64,000 bases of DNA from Methylocaldum marinum (GCF_003584645.1 NZ_AP017928.1:4088501-4152500), one strand, 5' to 3'; counted from the stretch's first letter, positions 26,980-36,356 are shown. The notes: generated from the letters alone by a model not told the origin. Translations and numbers: made by a program.

Positions 26980-26993
26980 ATTGAGGTGAAGGT

Positions 26994-28142
26994 TCAGTTC
27001 AAAAAACGCTGCAACACATTATCCAAAAAATTCCAGCCGGTGTCGGTACAGCGAATGATGCCGTCGCGCCGTTCCAGCCAGTCCGCGGCAACGCACTCGG
27101 ACAGTGCCGGCTCGAGCGCGGCCAAGGGCAGGCCGGTGTTTTCGCCGAAAGCGGCTTCGGCGAAGCCCTCGCGGAGACGAAGATGATTCATCAGGAACTC
27201 GAAGGGCAAGTCTTCCCGCGGGACCACGGCACGTCCGCCCTGCCGGTCCGGCCGGCCGGCGAATTCCAGGTAGTGCTGCGGGTGTTTGATCTTCCAGGTA
27301 CGCGTTACGGCGGGTTCGGCCGCGTTCGTAATCTTGCCGTGAGCGCCCGCGCCTATGCCCAGATAATCGCCGAACCGCCAATAATTGAGATTGTGCCGGC
27401 AGCGGTAGCCTTCACGGGCATAGGCGGACACTTCGTACTGGCGGTAGCCGTGATCCGCCAGCAGCGCCTGGCAGCTTTGCTGCATGGCCCAGATGCGATC
27501 GTCCTCGGGAAGCCGCGGAGGGAATTTATGGAACACGGTATTGGGTTCCAGGGTGAGCTGATAGAACGAGATATGGGTGGGGTTGAGGCCGATCGCGGTT
27601 CGAATGTCCGCCAGCGCTTCGTCGACCGTTTGGTCCGGCAGGCCGAACATCAGATCCAGGTTGAAGTTCTCGAACCCCGCTTCGCGGGCTATCCCGGCGG
27701 CGAGCCCCGCTTCGCGGCGATCATGAATGCGGCCGAGTTTTTTAAGATGAGCGTCATGAAAGCTCTGAATGCCGATCGACAGCCGGTTGATGCCGGCCTC
27801 GCGAAAACCCTCGAATTTTCCGATCTCCGCGGTGCCCGGATTGGCCTCCATGGTGATTTCTGCCGCCGCCGCCACGGTCAGCCTCGACCGGATGCCTTCC
27901 AAGAGATCGCGAATCGCGTCCGGGCTGAAAAGGCTGGGCGTGCCGCCGCCGATGAAGATCGTTTCCACCGTGCGTCCCGCGACCAAGGGTGTCTGTTGTT
28001 CGAGGTCGAGGAGCAGCGCGTTCACGTATTCACGCTCCGGCAGGGCGCCGTCTGCAGCGTGCGAGTTGAAGTCGCAATAAGGGCATTTCCGCACGCACCA
28101 GGGCATGTGGATGTAAAGGCCGAGCGGGAGTGTCGAAACCAT
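26994..28142 (-). CDS. hemW: Radical SAM heme chaperone HemW
   Basis: A 382-residue radical SAM protein, formerly called coproporphyrinogen III oxidase-like, now known as a heme chaperone. The 4Fe-4S motif is C16-VRK-C20-PY-C23 followed by DFNSH, as in E. coli HemW. Other family features: FIGGGTPSLFS, EITMEANPGT, GINRLSIGIQSF, and the C-terminal GYRCRHNLNYWRFGDYLGIGAGAH. ATG 28142 gives the family N-terminus (LPLGLYIHMPWC); an ATG 12 bp upstream is possible. Confidence 0.95.
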   Translation of the reverse strand: MVSTLPLGLYIHMPWCVRKCPYCDFNSHAADGALPEREYVNALLLDLEQQTPLVAGRTVETIFIGGGTPSLFSPDAIRDLLEGIRSRLTVAAAAEITMEANPGTAEIGKFEGFREAGINRLSIGIQSFHDAHLKKLGRIHDRREAGLAAGIAREAGFENFNLDLMFGLPDQTVDEALADIRTAIGLNPTHISFYQLTLEPNTVFHKFPPRLPEDDRIWAMQQSCQALLADHGYRQYEVSAYAREGYRCRHNLNYWRFGDYLGIGAGAHGKITNAAEPAVTRTWKIKHPQHYLEFAGRPDRQGGRAVVPREDLPFEFLMNHLRLREGFAEAAFGENTGLPLAALEPALSECVAADWLERRDGIIRCTDTGWNFLDNVLQRFLN

Positions 28143-28231
28143 GATCCGGGACATTGTACCCGAGATGGCAGGGTTTGATGGGCGAGAAGCCGTGTCGGCA
28201 CCCCGAAAGCCGCGGTGCCGACCACCCGAAA

Positions 28232-28567
28232 TCAGGCTGCGAGTGCGTAATAGGCCAGCAGCCCGTAGCAAGCGAGGGCGGTTCCGCCGTGAACGAGAAT
28301 CAAGGCTCTGGGCTGAATGCCCTTGGCCCTTTGGAACGAGATGTACAGTCCGGCGGCGATGATGATGAGTGCCAGGCCGATTATGACGTAGAGACGTGTG
28401 TCACCCTCCAGGGCGGCCATGATCACCAGAGCCGATCCCAGCAGCGCCAGGCCGCCATGGATGAGGGCGTACAAGCGGGAGCTGCCTCGTCCCTTGAAGG
28501 CATCGATTCCCATGCCCGCCCCCATGAGTGCCACCAATGTAAAAACCGCAACGGACAACATCAACAT
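28232..28567 (-). CDS. Hypothetical four-helix membrane protein (111 aa)
   Basis: A small protein with about four hydrophobic helices and little else (VAVFTLVALMGAGMGI, LYALIHGGLALLGSALVIMAAL, LYVIIGLALIIIAAGLYISF, ALACYGLLAYYALAA). A strong AAGGAGA ribosome-binding site sits at good spacing before the ATG at 28567, so the gene is credible. Function unrecognised. It lies 89 bp upstream of hemW. Confidence 0.75.
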   Translation of the reverse strand: MLMLSVAVFTLVALMGAGMGIDAFKGRGSSRLYALIHGGLALLGSALVIMAALEGDTRLYVIIGLALIIIAAGLYISFQRAKGIQPRALILVHGGTALACYGLLAYYALAA

Positions 28568-28654
28568 GATCTTCTCCTTAATAATCAGATGATGGACAAG
28601 GTGTCGATTGTAGGGAGGCCTGGATTTAACGGCAAGTCGTGAATCAAGTTGAAA

Positions 28655-29182
28655 TTACTTATTTCCCGGATGGTTTGGCAGCCGCTCCCGGAGACGGCTG
28701 AGGATTCCCCGGACGACGGATTCGGGCGGTTCGCCGATATCGATCGTGATGGCATCGCAGGGTTCCTCGAGCGTCGCGAACTGACTGGGAAGAAGATCCG
28801 GAGGCATGAAATGTCCATTCCGCTGCGCGAGGCGGTCGCGAATGAGCTCGAAGGAGCCTTTCAGGTATACGAAAAACACTTCGCGATGTCCGCGCGCAAG
28901 GCGCTCTCGATAGATGTGCCGCAGCGCCGAACAGGCGACGACGGCGCAGCGCTTTTCTTCTATGGACCTTTCGATCAGCTCGGCGACTCGTTCGATCCAC
29001 GGCTCCCGGTCGGCATCGGTCAAAGGCTGATGCCGCGCCATTTTCGCGATATTCCGTTCGGGATGGAAATCGTCCCCGTCGAAGAACGGCCAGCCGAGAG
29101 ATTCGGCGAGCCGCCGGCCGATGGTGGATTTGCCGGAGCCCGAGACGCCGATGAGCACAATGACGATGACCGGGGGATTCAC
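28655..29182 (-). CDS. gntK: Gluconokinase
   Basis: A 175-residue P-loop kinase that phosphorylates gluconate to 6-phosphogluconate. Walker A GVSGSGKST is at about 12-20, followed by FFDGDDFHPERNIAKM, GxPLTDADRxPW-like HQPLTDADREPWIE, and CSALRHIYRERLARGH. Length equals E. coli GntK. The start is a GTG (29182), since no ATG is suitably placed before the P-loop. No gluconate transporter is adjacent. Confidence 0.93.
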   Translation of the reverse strand: MNPPVIVIVLIGVSGSGKSTIGRRLAESLGWPFFDGDDFHPERNIAKMARHQPLTDADREPWIERVAELIERSIEEKRCAVVACSALRHIYRERLARGHREVFFVYLKGSFELIRDRLAQRNGHFMPPDLLPSQFATLEEPCDAITIDIGEPPESVVRGILSRLRERLPNHPGNK

Positions 29183-29236
29183 GATGCGGCCTGACGAAGC
29201 GCAACGAAACCGGCGCTGAATGATTTCGTCCCGGCC

Positions 29237-30580
29237 TCAGTCCTTGCGTGAGTCGGTTTCCGGAAGCGTGTGCAGTACTTTTCCGTAGCGTTCCTCCAGA
29301 TCGGCGCGGTCGCTGGCGTCCGGTAGATTGCCCAGCGTGTTTCTGTAAATCAAGCGGGCGTGTCGGATCAGAGCGTCACGATAAGGTTCCGGTAGTTCGG
29401 CCTCCGTCAGGACGGCGATCATGTCCAGGAGGCGAATGGCCACGGCCTCGTTATTCCTGGCGTTCTGGCGCAGTTGATTGAACGCCGCATCGAGAATGCC
29501 CTCGTAGGTGTAAGGCGCGGTAACGACGCAGATTCGCCCGTCGGTACCGCGGCACAGCGGCGACGTCAGCGTCCTCGTGGCGAGAAAAGACAGCGCGGCG
29601 CCCAGCCAGTCGATGCAATTGACTGCGGTGAAGGGGTCGTTGATGCCGGGCGAAAGTGCGCGGACCGCCACTTCAACCAACTGATCCACGGCGAACTCGG
29701 CGTCTTGGATCAGGGTGCGCTGTGGTCCCAGCAGAAAGCATTTCCCGATCTCCGCGGCGATTTTTTCGGTAACCGCTTCGCGCGGCGAAGCCAGGGCCAG
29801 CACGTGGCCCTCGATGATGAACTGGCCCGGCCGCTTGAGCAGATGCACGAGCAGCTGGTTTCGCTCGGCAATATTCCTGACCCGCTCCAGCTCGATCGCG
29901 TCCAGATAACCGTTGCCGGGCGCCGGAATGCCGAGAGCGCGTTCCGCGAAATCGGCCGGCAGTTGAAGCTCCCCTTCCTTGGGTCTATCCCGCCCGCTCG
30001 GGTCGGCCGCTTCCGGGAAAAGGCTGCCGAAAGTCTCGATCAGGCGTGTGCCTACGTTTTCGACGATATTCGGCGCCTGTATGAAAGTGGCGACCCGATG
30101 GATGAAATAAATCAGCAGACCGAAACTGAGCACCCCGAGAATCAGCGCGACGCTGACCGAAAGATGGGGAATGTCCGCCCCGTCATCGGTCGAACGGACA
30201 CGAGTCAACACCAGGATGGCGTAGATGAAAGTCGCGATGAAGCCGCCGAAAACGATCTGGGTACCCCCTTGCCGCATGAAGTTCGGCAGAAGGCGCGGGC
30301 CGAATTGGGACGATGCGTTGGAAAGCACCAGCATGGCGATGGAAAACACCACCCCTGCCACCGTGATTGCGGAGGACGCCAGCGTGGACAAAATCGCCTG
30401 CGCCCCCGGTGCGTCCATGACGTAGAGGTCGGAGAGAAAGGGCAGGTATCGTTCGCGCGCTTCCTGATCGACCAGAAACAGCAAGATCGCCAGGACCGCG
30501 GCCGTCACCGACATCAGAGCAGGGACGAACCAGTAGCTTGAACGGAGGGTTTCCCAGAGTTGGACCAGGTGGAGTTTCAT
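29237..30580 (-). CDS. DUF2254 membrane protein
   Basis: A 447-residue inner-membrane protein of the DUF2254 family. MKLHLVQLWETLRSSYWFVPALM is the family N-terminus, so ATG 30580 is preferred to a GTG 15 bp upstream. Four membrane helices lie within about residues 15-170, with the conserved SSAITVAGVVFSIAMLVLSNASSQFGPRLLPNFM between them. The soluble C-terminal half contains the conserved LSPGINDPFTAVNCIDWLG. Function unknown. Confidence 0.9.
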   Translation of the reverse strand: MKLHLVQLWETLRSSYWFVPALMSVTAAVLAILLFLVDQEARERYLPFLSDLYVMDAPGAQAILSTLASSAITVAGVVFSIAMLVLSNASSQFGPRLLPNFMRQGGTQIVFGGFIATFIYAILVLTRVRSTDDGADIPHLSVSVALILGVLSFGLLIYFIHRVATFIQAPNIVENVGTRLIETFGSLFPEAADPSGRDRPKEGELQLPADFAERALGIPAPGNGYLDAIELERVRNIAERNQLLVHLLKRPGQFIIEGHVLALASPREAVTEKIAAEIGKCFLLGPQRTLIQDAEFAVDQLVEVAVRALSPGINDPFTAVNCIDWLGAALSFLATRTLTSPLCRGTDGRICVVTAPYTYEGILDAAFNQLRQNARNNEAVAIRLLDMIAVLTEAELPEPYRDALIRHARLIYRNTLGNLPDASDRADLEERYGKVLHTLPETDSRKD

Positions 30581-30781
30581 ATGGAGTTGGACCACGCGTG
30601 AGCGACAACCATTCCTGAATGGATCGGCGATTTTACCGGGCTCATGGATACACCGCGTACATGGTAGGATCGGACCATTGGGTTCTTGTCGCCGAAAATG
30701 GATCAGGTCTGAATCGATGATCGACGAACAAAGCCATTTGCGGTTGCGCGAACCAAGCGTTCTATTTCCTGTCCATCGAGT

Positions 30782-30810
30782 GGGGCTCGATAGCCGAGCC
30801 CCGCTTTTTT
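30782..30810 (+). terminator. Rho-independent terminator with no gene in front of it
   Basis: GGGGCTCG, a 5-base loop, CGAGCCCC, then GC and six T. It points rightward, but the nearest gene to its left runs the other way. It either ends a small RNA arising in 30640-30780 or is an attenuator in the leader of the TPR gene at 30838. Confidence 0.75.
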
Positions 30811-30837
30811 GCTGAAAAACAATAAACGAGATATCTG

Positions 30838-31575
30838 ATGGAATTTGCTGGAATCCTCATGTTGCTGATCCAGATCGGATTCGCCGTTCACGCCATTCGT
30901 CACGGCCAATCGCTGCTCTGGGTATTTTTGATCATTTTTCTGCCGCTGCTCGGCTGCATACTCTATTCGGTGATGGTGCTGCTGCCCGAAATCATCCAGA
31001 GCCGGACCGCCCGGCGCGGTTCCAAGGCTCTGTTGAGAACGCTCGATCCCCAGAAAGAGCTGAGAAAACGGCGTGAAGCACTGGAGCTATCGGACACCGT
31101 AGGCAACCGCAGCGCACTGGCGCAGGAATATCTTAAGCAAGGCATGCTCGACGATGCCATCGCACTGTACGAGAGCTCGCTCACCGGGATGTACCGCACC
31201 GATCCCGATCTTCTGTTCGGTCTCGCCAAGGCGCTGGTTGAAGCGAAACAGTTCGGGCGCGCCCGGGACACTCTCGAAACGCTGACGACGGCCAATCCCG
31301 AATTCGAACACCAGGACGCGCACCTGCTCTACGCGCGCGCGCTCGAAGCGCTGGGCGAACTCGATCGGGCCTTGGAGGAATATCGGGCGCTGGCCAAATA
31401 TTCCGCGGGCGCCGAGGCCAAATGCCGCCATGCACTGCTCTTGAAACGCATGGGGAAAACGGCGGAAGCACGGGCACTGTTCGAAGACATCGTCAAGGAC
31501 GCTAGAGCCGCGTCCAGCCATAGTTACCGCTTGAACAGGGAATGGGTGGAGATTGCGAAGAGAGAAGTGGCCTAA
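30838..31575 (+). CDS. Membrane-anchored TPR protein
   Basis: A 245-residue protein with two N-terminal helices (about 4-17 and 26-48) and a cytoplasmic TPR array (NRSALAQEYLKQGMLDDAIALYESSL, PDLLFGLAKALVEAKQFGRARDTLETL, HLLYARALEALGELDRALEEYRALA). TPRs usually mediate protein contacts. The helical hairpin resembles the phospholipase-D N-terminal segment. The ATG lies 27 bp after the terminator at 30782-30810. Partners are not evident from context. Confidence 0.88.
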   Translation: MEFAGILMLLIQIGFAVHAIRHGQSLLWVFLIIFLPLLGCILYSVMVLLPEIIQSRTARRGSKALLRTLDPQKELRKRREALELSDTVGNRSALAQEYLKQGMLDDAIALYESSLTGMYRTDPDLLFGLAKALVEAKQFGRARDTLETLTTANPEFEHQDAHLLYARALEALGELDRALEEYRALAKYSAGAEAKCRHALLLKRMGKTAEARALFEDIVKDARAASSHSYRLNREWVEIAKREVA

Positions 31576-31983
31576 ATGAACCGGCGGTAAACAGCCTGAA
31601 GGGTAGGCTTGTTTGATCCATGCGGTTTCGCGTCAGCGGTTTCCCGGCTGTTTGCCGCCGGGAGGTTGTCGGTGGGATGCGGTTCGTACCTCACCGCATC
31701 CTACATTGTCTTTGCCGCCTCTTTTTCGACTTGGACCGTATGGCGAACCCCTCCGCTTCGATAGTCGCCCGTTTGCGTTTCTCGATGATGACAGGGACCG
31801 AAACCGGCACCCCGCCACGGCCCGCCGGCACACTGGACAAGCGTTGCGCTCGATCGTGCTTGATGGTTTATTGTTAGGCTGGGCTTAAGCGGGTTGGCCG
31901 CTACAATAACAAATAATCAACGAATCGGCGCAAATCCCTCCTGCCGGGTACAATAGCCGATTTCGGCTTGCGAAAGACGCGAC
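31576..31983. other. Non-coding gap with a palindromic repeat
   Basis: No supported gene. A weak inverted repeat (AAACAGCCT with AGGCTTGTTT, 31589-31614) just after the TPR gene could act as its terminator. The REP-like palindrome at 31675-31701 sits in the middle. The translated plus-strand open stretches are short and lack ribosome-binding sites. Confidence 0.6.
31675..31701. repeat. Palindromic intergenic repeat, second copy
   Basis: GGATGCGG and CCGCATCC enclose 11 bases; compare 13257-13281, which shares GATGCGGTTC and TCACCGCATCCTAC. The two differ mainly in the loop. Confidence 0.6.
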
Positions 31984-34900
31984 ATGAAAGTCCTGCACTG
32001 CACATGGATTCCCGAGTGTACCGACGAGTTCGTCCAGGCGGGCGACTTTTGGCTGTGGATCGAGCATGGCGGCGAACCTGCCGACTTCTCGGACACCGCG
32101 AACCGTCATCCTCGGCATCTCACCAAAGCGGAGCTGGTGGCTTTTCTCGAAGGCGAACTGGGGCTGGAAATTTCCCCCTACGAACGCCGGTTTCATTTTG
32201 CGCCGCAAACGGTTCTTTTGCCGGCCGTCGACGGCCGGCCTCTGCCCGGCCCGGAATTGGAGAGCGGGGCGGACGACGAGCCGGTGCAGGCGACTTTGAG
32301 GGCGTGGGAAGTGGACGGCTATCGCCTCGCCCACCCTTTCAAGCAACTCGGCGAACTGCGTTTCCTGTCGGCGTACCGCACTTCGCAGACCAGGGCGGGC
32401 GTCGATCTGCTGTTTTGGCATTATTTCGCGCAGTCGCTGAAGTCGGTCATCGTCAAGGACCGCTACATACCGGCGTTGTTCTATCGAGCGATGCCGCAGG
32501 AAGGCTATGAAATCTACGCGGGCTGGGAAATCGTTTCCGACGGTTACGAACGCCTGATTCGGGAGGCGGTCGAGCGGATGCCGCCGGTTTGCGCATCGGC
32601 CGGCGGCCGCGTCTACGAAAGCACCAGCCTGCTCAAGCATTGCGCCGATGTCCTGGTACACCGCACCGTGGTCCAGGCGGCGTCCGCCACCAAACTGGGC
32701 CGTAAAATCGAGGGGACGCTGCTGAACGCCTGCCGCAACGGCGCGCCGGCCGGACATCCCTGGAAGACCGACGAGGGCGTCGAGCTTTACCGGCAATGGC
32801 TCGGGTGGCGTCGCAATCTGCTGGGGCGCCGTGAGGAAACGGATCTCGAGCTGGTGTTTCGCCTGCAGGAAGCTTCCGCCGAAGACGAAGCCTGGCGCCT
32901 GGAAATTCTGCTTTCGCCGCGCCGCAGCCCCGACTTGCGCTTGCCCCTGGCCGAATATTGGGGATTGAGCGCCGAAGGGAAACAGTCTTTCGCCGAGCCG
33001 GTCGGTGCGGACTTTGAGAAGAATCTGCTGCTCGGGCTGGGCCAGGCGGCTCGCATCTATCCGAAACTGTGGGAAGGCTTGGACGAAGAGCGTCCCACCG
33101 GGGTCGATCTGAGCCTGGAGGAGGCTTTCCTGTTTCTCCAGGAGGATGCTTGGGTGTTGGAAGATGCCGGGTTTACCGTCATGGTGCCCACCTGGTGGAC
33201 CCCGCAAGGCCGCCGCCGTGCCAGAATCCGCCTTTACGCCAGCCGTCGCACGCCGTCGGACGCCGGTACCCGGCGCGATATGGGCCTGCATAACCTGATC
33301 TCATACCGTTACGAGCTGGCGCTGGGAGCCGAGACTATCGACGAGGCGGAGTGGGAACGCCTCGTCGAAAGCAAGACGCCGTTGGTTCGCTATCGCGGCC
33401 AGTGGCTCACGTTGGACCGAGAAAAGATGCGCGCCATGCTGGAATTCTGGCGCAAGCACCGGAGCGAGGACGCCGGCATGAGCCTGCCGGAACTGATGCG
33501 GAAGACGGCGGAGGATTCGGATCTTTTCGAAATCGATCCCCGGGGGACGCTGCTGGAGATGCTGGAGAAGCTCCGCGACCACAGCCGGCTGCAGCCGGTG
33601 GACGATCCGCCGGGCCTGATGGCGCGGCTTCGGGATTATCAGCGGCGCGGGCTCGCCTGGCTGCGCTACCTGGAAAGTCTGGGGCTGAACGGATGCCTGG
33701 CGGACGACATGGGTCTCGGAAAAACCGTGCAGGTCATCGCGCGTCTGGTCCAGGAGCGGGTCGAGACGAATCCGCGTGCCCCAACCTTGCTGGTCGTGCC
33801 GACATCGGTGATCGGCAACTGGAAGAAAGAGATCGAACGGTTCGCACCCAGCCTGCGGGCCATCGTTCACCACGGCGGGGGACGCTTTCGCGAGATTCCG
33901 GGGTTTCGGGACATTTGCCTGGAGCACGATGCGGTTATCACGTCCTATGCGCTGGTGCGCAGGGACGAGAAACTGTTTTCCCAGATTCGATGGGCGCGCG
34001 TGGTGCTCGACGAGGCCCAGAATATCAAGAACCCTCTGTCCGCCCAGACCAAGGCGGTTTTGCGGCTCAATGCCGACCATCGCCTGGCCCTGACCGGAAC
34101 CCCGGTGGAGAATCGGCTGCTCGACCTCTGGTCCATCTTCAATTTTCTGAATCCGGGCTACCTGGGCAAGCAGACGCAGTTTCGCCAGCGCTACGAGCTT
34201 CCCATTCAGCGCGACAACGATCCGGCGCAGACCGAGACCCTCAAACAGTTGATCGAGCCGTTTGTCCTGCGCCGGGTCAAGACCGATCCCAACATCATCA
34301 AGGACTTGCCCGACAAGGTCGAAAACAAGCAATTCTGCCATCTTTGCAAAGAGCAGGCCTCGCTGTACGAAGCGGTGGTGCGGGACGTGGAGCAGCACCT
34401 GGCGATGGCTGAGGGCATCGGACGGCAGGGCTTGATGCTGTCCGCATTGATGCGGCTCAAGCAGGTGTGCAACCACCCTGCCCAATTCCTGCGCGACGGC
34501 AGCGACTTCACGCCCGAGCGTTCGCCGAAGCTCGACCGGTTGCACGACATGCTGACCGATGTGATCGCCGAAACCGAAAGCGCCCTGGTGTTTACCCAGT
34601 TCGCCGAAGTCGGAGAGAGTCTCTACAAATATTTGCGCGAAGTCCTGGGCTGCCCGGTGTTTTACCTGCACGGCGGAACGCCGCCGGCGAAGCGCGAACG
34701 CATGATTCTCGAGTTTCAGGACCCGGATACCGAGCCCGGCGTGTTCATACTGTCTCTGAAGGCGGGTGGGGTGGGCATCACGCTCACCAAGGCGAACCAC
34801 GTGTTCCACTTCGACCGCTGGTGGAACCCCGCGGTCGAGGATCAGGCCACCGACCGCGCCTTTCGTATCGGGCAGCGCAAGAACGTATTCGTCCACAAGT

Positions 34901-35064
34901 TCATCACCATCGGGACCCTGGAGGAACGCATCGACCGCATGATCGAAGACAAGAAGCAGGTCGCTTCGCTGATCGTCGGGAACGACGAATCCTGGCTGAC
35001 GCGCCTGGATAACGAGGCGTTCAAGGAGCTCATCGCTCTCAATCGGCAGGCGGTGATGGAGTAG
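31984..35064 (+). CDS. SNF2-family DNA-dependent ATPase/helicase
   Basis: A 1026-residue SWI2/SNF2 translocase. The first 540 residues form the bacterial SNF2-associated region. The motor has motif I ADDMGLGKTVQ (about 575), Ia LVVPTSVIGNWKKE, DEAQ box VVLDEAQNIKN, motif III ALTGTPVENRLLDLWSIF, and helicase-C motifs LVFTQFAEVGE, LSLKAGGVGITLTKANHVFHFDRWWNPAVEDQATDRAFRIGQ. It should remodel or translocate on protein-DNA complexes; the target is unknown. The SWIM-domain gene follows after 3 bp, so they form an operon. Confidence 0.95.
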   Translation: MKVLHCTWIPECTDEFVQAGDFWLWIEHGGEPADFSDTANRHPRHLTKAELVAFLEGELGLEISPYERRFHFAPQTVLLPAVDGRPLPGPELESGADDEPVQATLRAWEVDGYRLAHPFKQLGELRFLSAYRTSQTRAGVDLLFWHYFAQSLKSVIVKDRYIPALFYRAMPQEGYEIYAGWEIVSDGYERLIREAVERMPPVCASAGGRVYESTSLLKHCADVLVHRTVVQAASATKLGRKIEGTLLNACRNGAPAGHPWKTDEGVELYRQWLGWRRNLLGRREETDLELVFRLQEASAEDEAWRLEILLSPRRSPDLRLPLAEYWGLSAEGKQSFAEPVGADFEKNLLLGLGQAARIYPKLWEGLDEERPTGVDLSLEEAFLFLQEDAWVLEDAGFTVMVPTWWTPQGRRRARIRLYASRRTPSDAGTRRDMGLHNLISYRYELALGAETIDEAEWERLVESKTPLVRYRGQWLTLDREKMRAMLEFWRKHRSEDAGMSLPELMRKTAEDSDLFEIDPRGTLLEMLEKLRDHSRLQPVDDPPGLMARLRDYQRRGLAWLRYLESLGLNGCLADDMGLGKTVQVIARLVQERVETNPRAPTLLVVPTSVIGNWKKEIERFAPSLRAIVHHGGGRFREIPGFRDICLEHDAVITSYALVRRDEKLFSQIRWARVVLDEAQNIKNPLSAQTKAVLRLNADHRLALTGTPVENRLLDLWSIFNFLNPGYLGKQTQFRQRYELPIQRDNDPAQTETLKQLIEPFVLRRVKTDPNIIKDLPDKVENKQFCHLCKEQASLYEAVVRDVEQHLAMAEGIGRQGLMLSALMRLKQVCNHPAQFLRDGSDFTPERSPKLDRLHDMLTDVIAETESALVFTQFAEVGESLYKYLREVLGCPVFYLHGGTPPAKRERMILEFQDPDTEPGVFILSLKAGGVGITLTKANHVFHFDRWWNPAVEDQATDRAFRIGQRKNVFVHKFITIGTLEERIDRMIEDKKQVASLIVGNDESWLTRLDNEAFKELIALNRQAVME

Positions 35065-35067
35065 CCC

Positions 35068-35907
35068 ATGAGCAAAATCGGCAAAACCTGGTGGGGCCAG
35101 CGCTTCATCGAAGCGATGGAGACCTTTACCGACCCGAAGCGGCTGCTGCGCGGACGCCAGTATCTCAGCACCCACCGCATTCTGGGATGGCGGGTCGAGC
35201 GGAACCGAGTCCTGGCACGGGTACGGGGACGGATGAGTCCTTATCTCGGGTTTTACGAGGAGCCGATCTACGAACTCCACATCGAGTTTTTGCCCCTGCC
35301 CGAGTCCGCTTGGGATAACGCGATCGGGCTAATCGGGAGTCGCGCGGGATTTCTGGCCCGGCTGCTGCTCAACGAAATGCCGGACGAGATCGAAAAGCCG
35401 TTCGAGGCCTTAGAGATCGATCTCCTGCCGCGGAAGCGCAAGGACATCGGAACCCATTGTTCGTGTCCCGATTCCGAAAACCCCTGCAAGCACATTGCCG
35501 CGCTGTATTACCTGCTCGCCTCGCGGCTGGATCACGATCCGTTCCTGCTGTTCGAACTGAGAGGCCTTCCCCGCGACGAACTGGCCCGTCGGCTCCAGAA
35601 AACGCCCTTGGGGGCGGCCCTGGCCTCGGCCTTGACCGAGAACGGGGGCGAATTGTTTTCGGCCGAATCCTATTTCAGCCGCCCCCTGCCCGTTACCGTG
35701 CCGGATACCGTCGTTCCCAGGGATTACTGGCGCGGCGCGAAAAAGCTGCCGTCCGGCGTAGAACCGCCGGAGCCCGCCCCGGTCTCGGGCATTCTGGTCA
35801 AAAAGGGCGGAGATTTCCCGCCGTTCTGGCCGAAGGACGTGTCTTTCGTCGAGGTGATGGACGCCTTTTACGAGCAGGTCCGGAAGAAAGCCAAAGATTG
35901 GATGTGA
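35068..35907 (+). CDS. SWIM zinc-finger protein, partner of the SNF2 ATPase
   Basis: A 279-residue protein with the SWIM signature CxCx-n-CxH as CSCPDSENPCKHIAALYYLLA (about 131-151), a zinc-binding fold implicated in DNA or protein binding. N-terminal GKTWWGQRFIEAMETF and RGRQYLSTHRIL are typical of this bacterial family. The 3-bp spacing to the SNF2 gene and the frequent pairing of these families in bacteria suggest a shared complex. Confidence 0.92.
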   Translation: MSKIGKTWWGQRFIEAMETFTDPKRLLRGRQYLSTHRILGWRVERNRVLARVRGRMSPYLGFYEEPIYELHIEFLPLPESAWDNAIGLIGSRAGFLARLLLNEMPDEIEKPFEALEIDLLPRKRKDIGTHCSCPDSENPCKHIAALYYLLASRLDHDPFLLFELRGLPRDELARRLQKTPLGAALASALTENGGELFSAESYFSRPLPVTVPDTVVPRDYWRGAKKLPSGVEPPEPAPVSGILVKKGGDFPPFWPKDVSFVEVMDAFYEQVRKKAKDWM

Positions 35908-36010
35908 ACGCGGTGCTGGCGAGTGGCTCGGGGATGAAGATGTTCCAGCGCTAAGGATATCCGTGAGCAGTTCTTGTCCCGAACCGAAACGGCCGCACGC
36001 GGGTCCCTCA

Positions 36011-36356
36011 GGCTTAAGGAAGCGCTGAATAAGCCCTCTCCCTCTGGAACAAATCGGCAGGGCGAGACGCAACGCGACGAGTGGGCAGGCCAAAGATGGG
36101 CTGCCCCGGACGCGCGAGCGAAGCGGGACAGCGTCGCGTGGCGAGGCCGATTGACTCGCCTCATCCCTGAGGCTCGCCCTTCGGGCCGTGCTTCGCACGT
36201 TCCCGTTCGCTCCCGGCGAACGGGTGCACGCGTGAGCGCCGCTTGCGGCTCCGCACAGGGAATGTGCGGAGTGACTGGGTTGGGTGAGGGCCTGTTAGAT
36301 CAATCCGTTGCACAGGTTGCTTCTCCGAAGTGGAGACTTAATCAGAGCTTCCTTAA
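36011..36356. mobile_element. MITE-like element with inverted ends
   Basis: The left end TTAAGGAAGCGCTGAATAAG (36014-36033) and the reverse complement of the right end (36337-36356) match at 18 of 20 positions. The interior is GC-rich, full of short palindromes, and has no credible gene although several frames are open. Part of the same sequence recurs at 14350-14429. The right end overlaps the TAA stop (36355-36353) of the neighbouring gene. No transposase or clear target duplication was seen, so transposon origin is inferred. Confidence 0.5.

Noticed and set aside
33301..35280. 659-codon minus-strand frame opposite the SNF2 gene
   Set aside because: High-GC shadow of a strongly conserved helicase; no domain pattern of its own.
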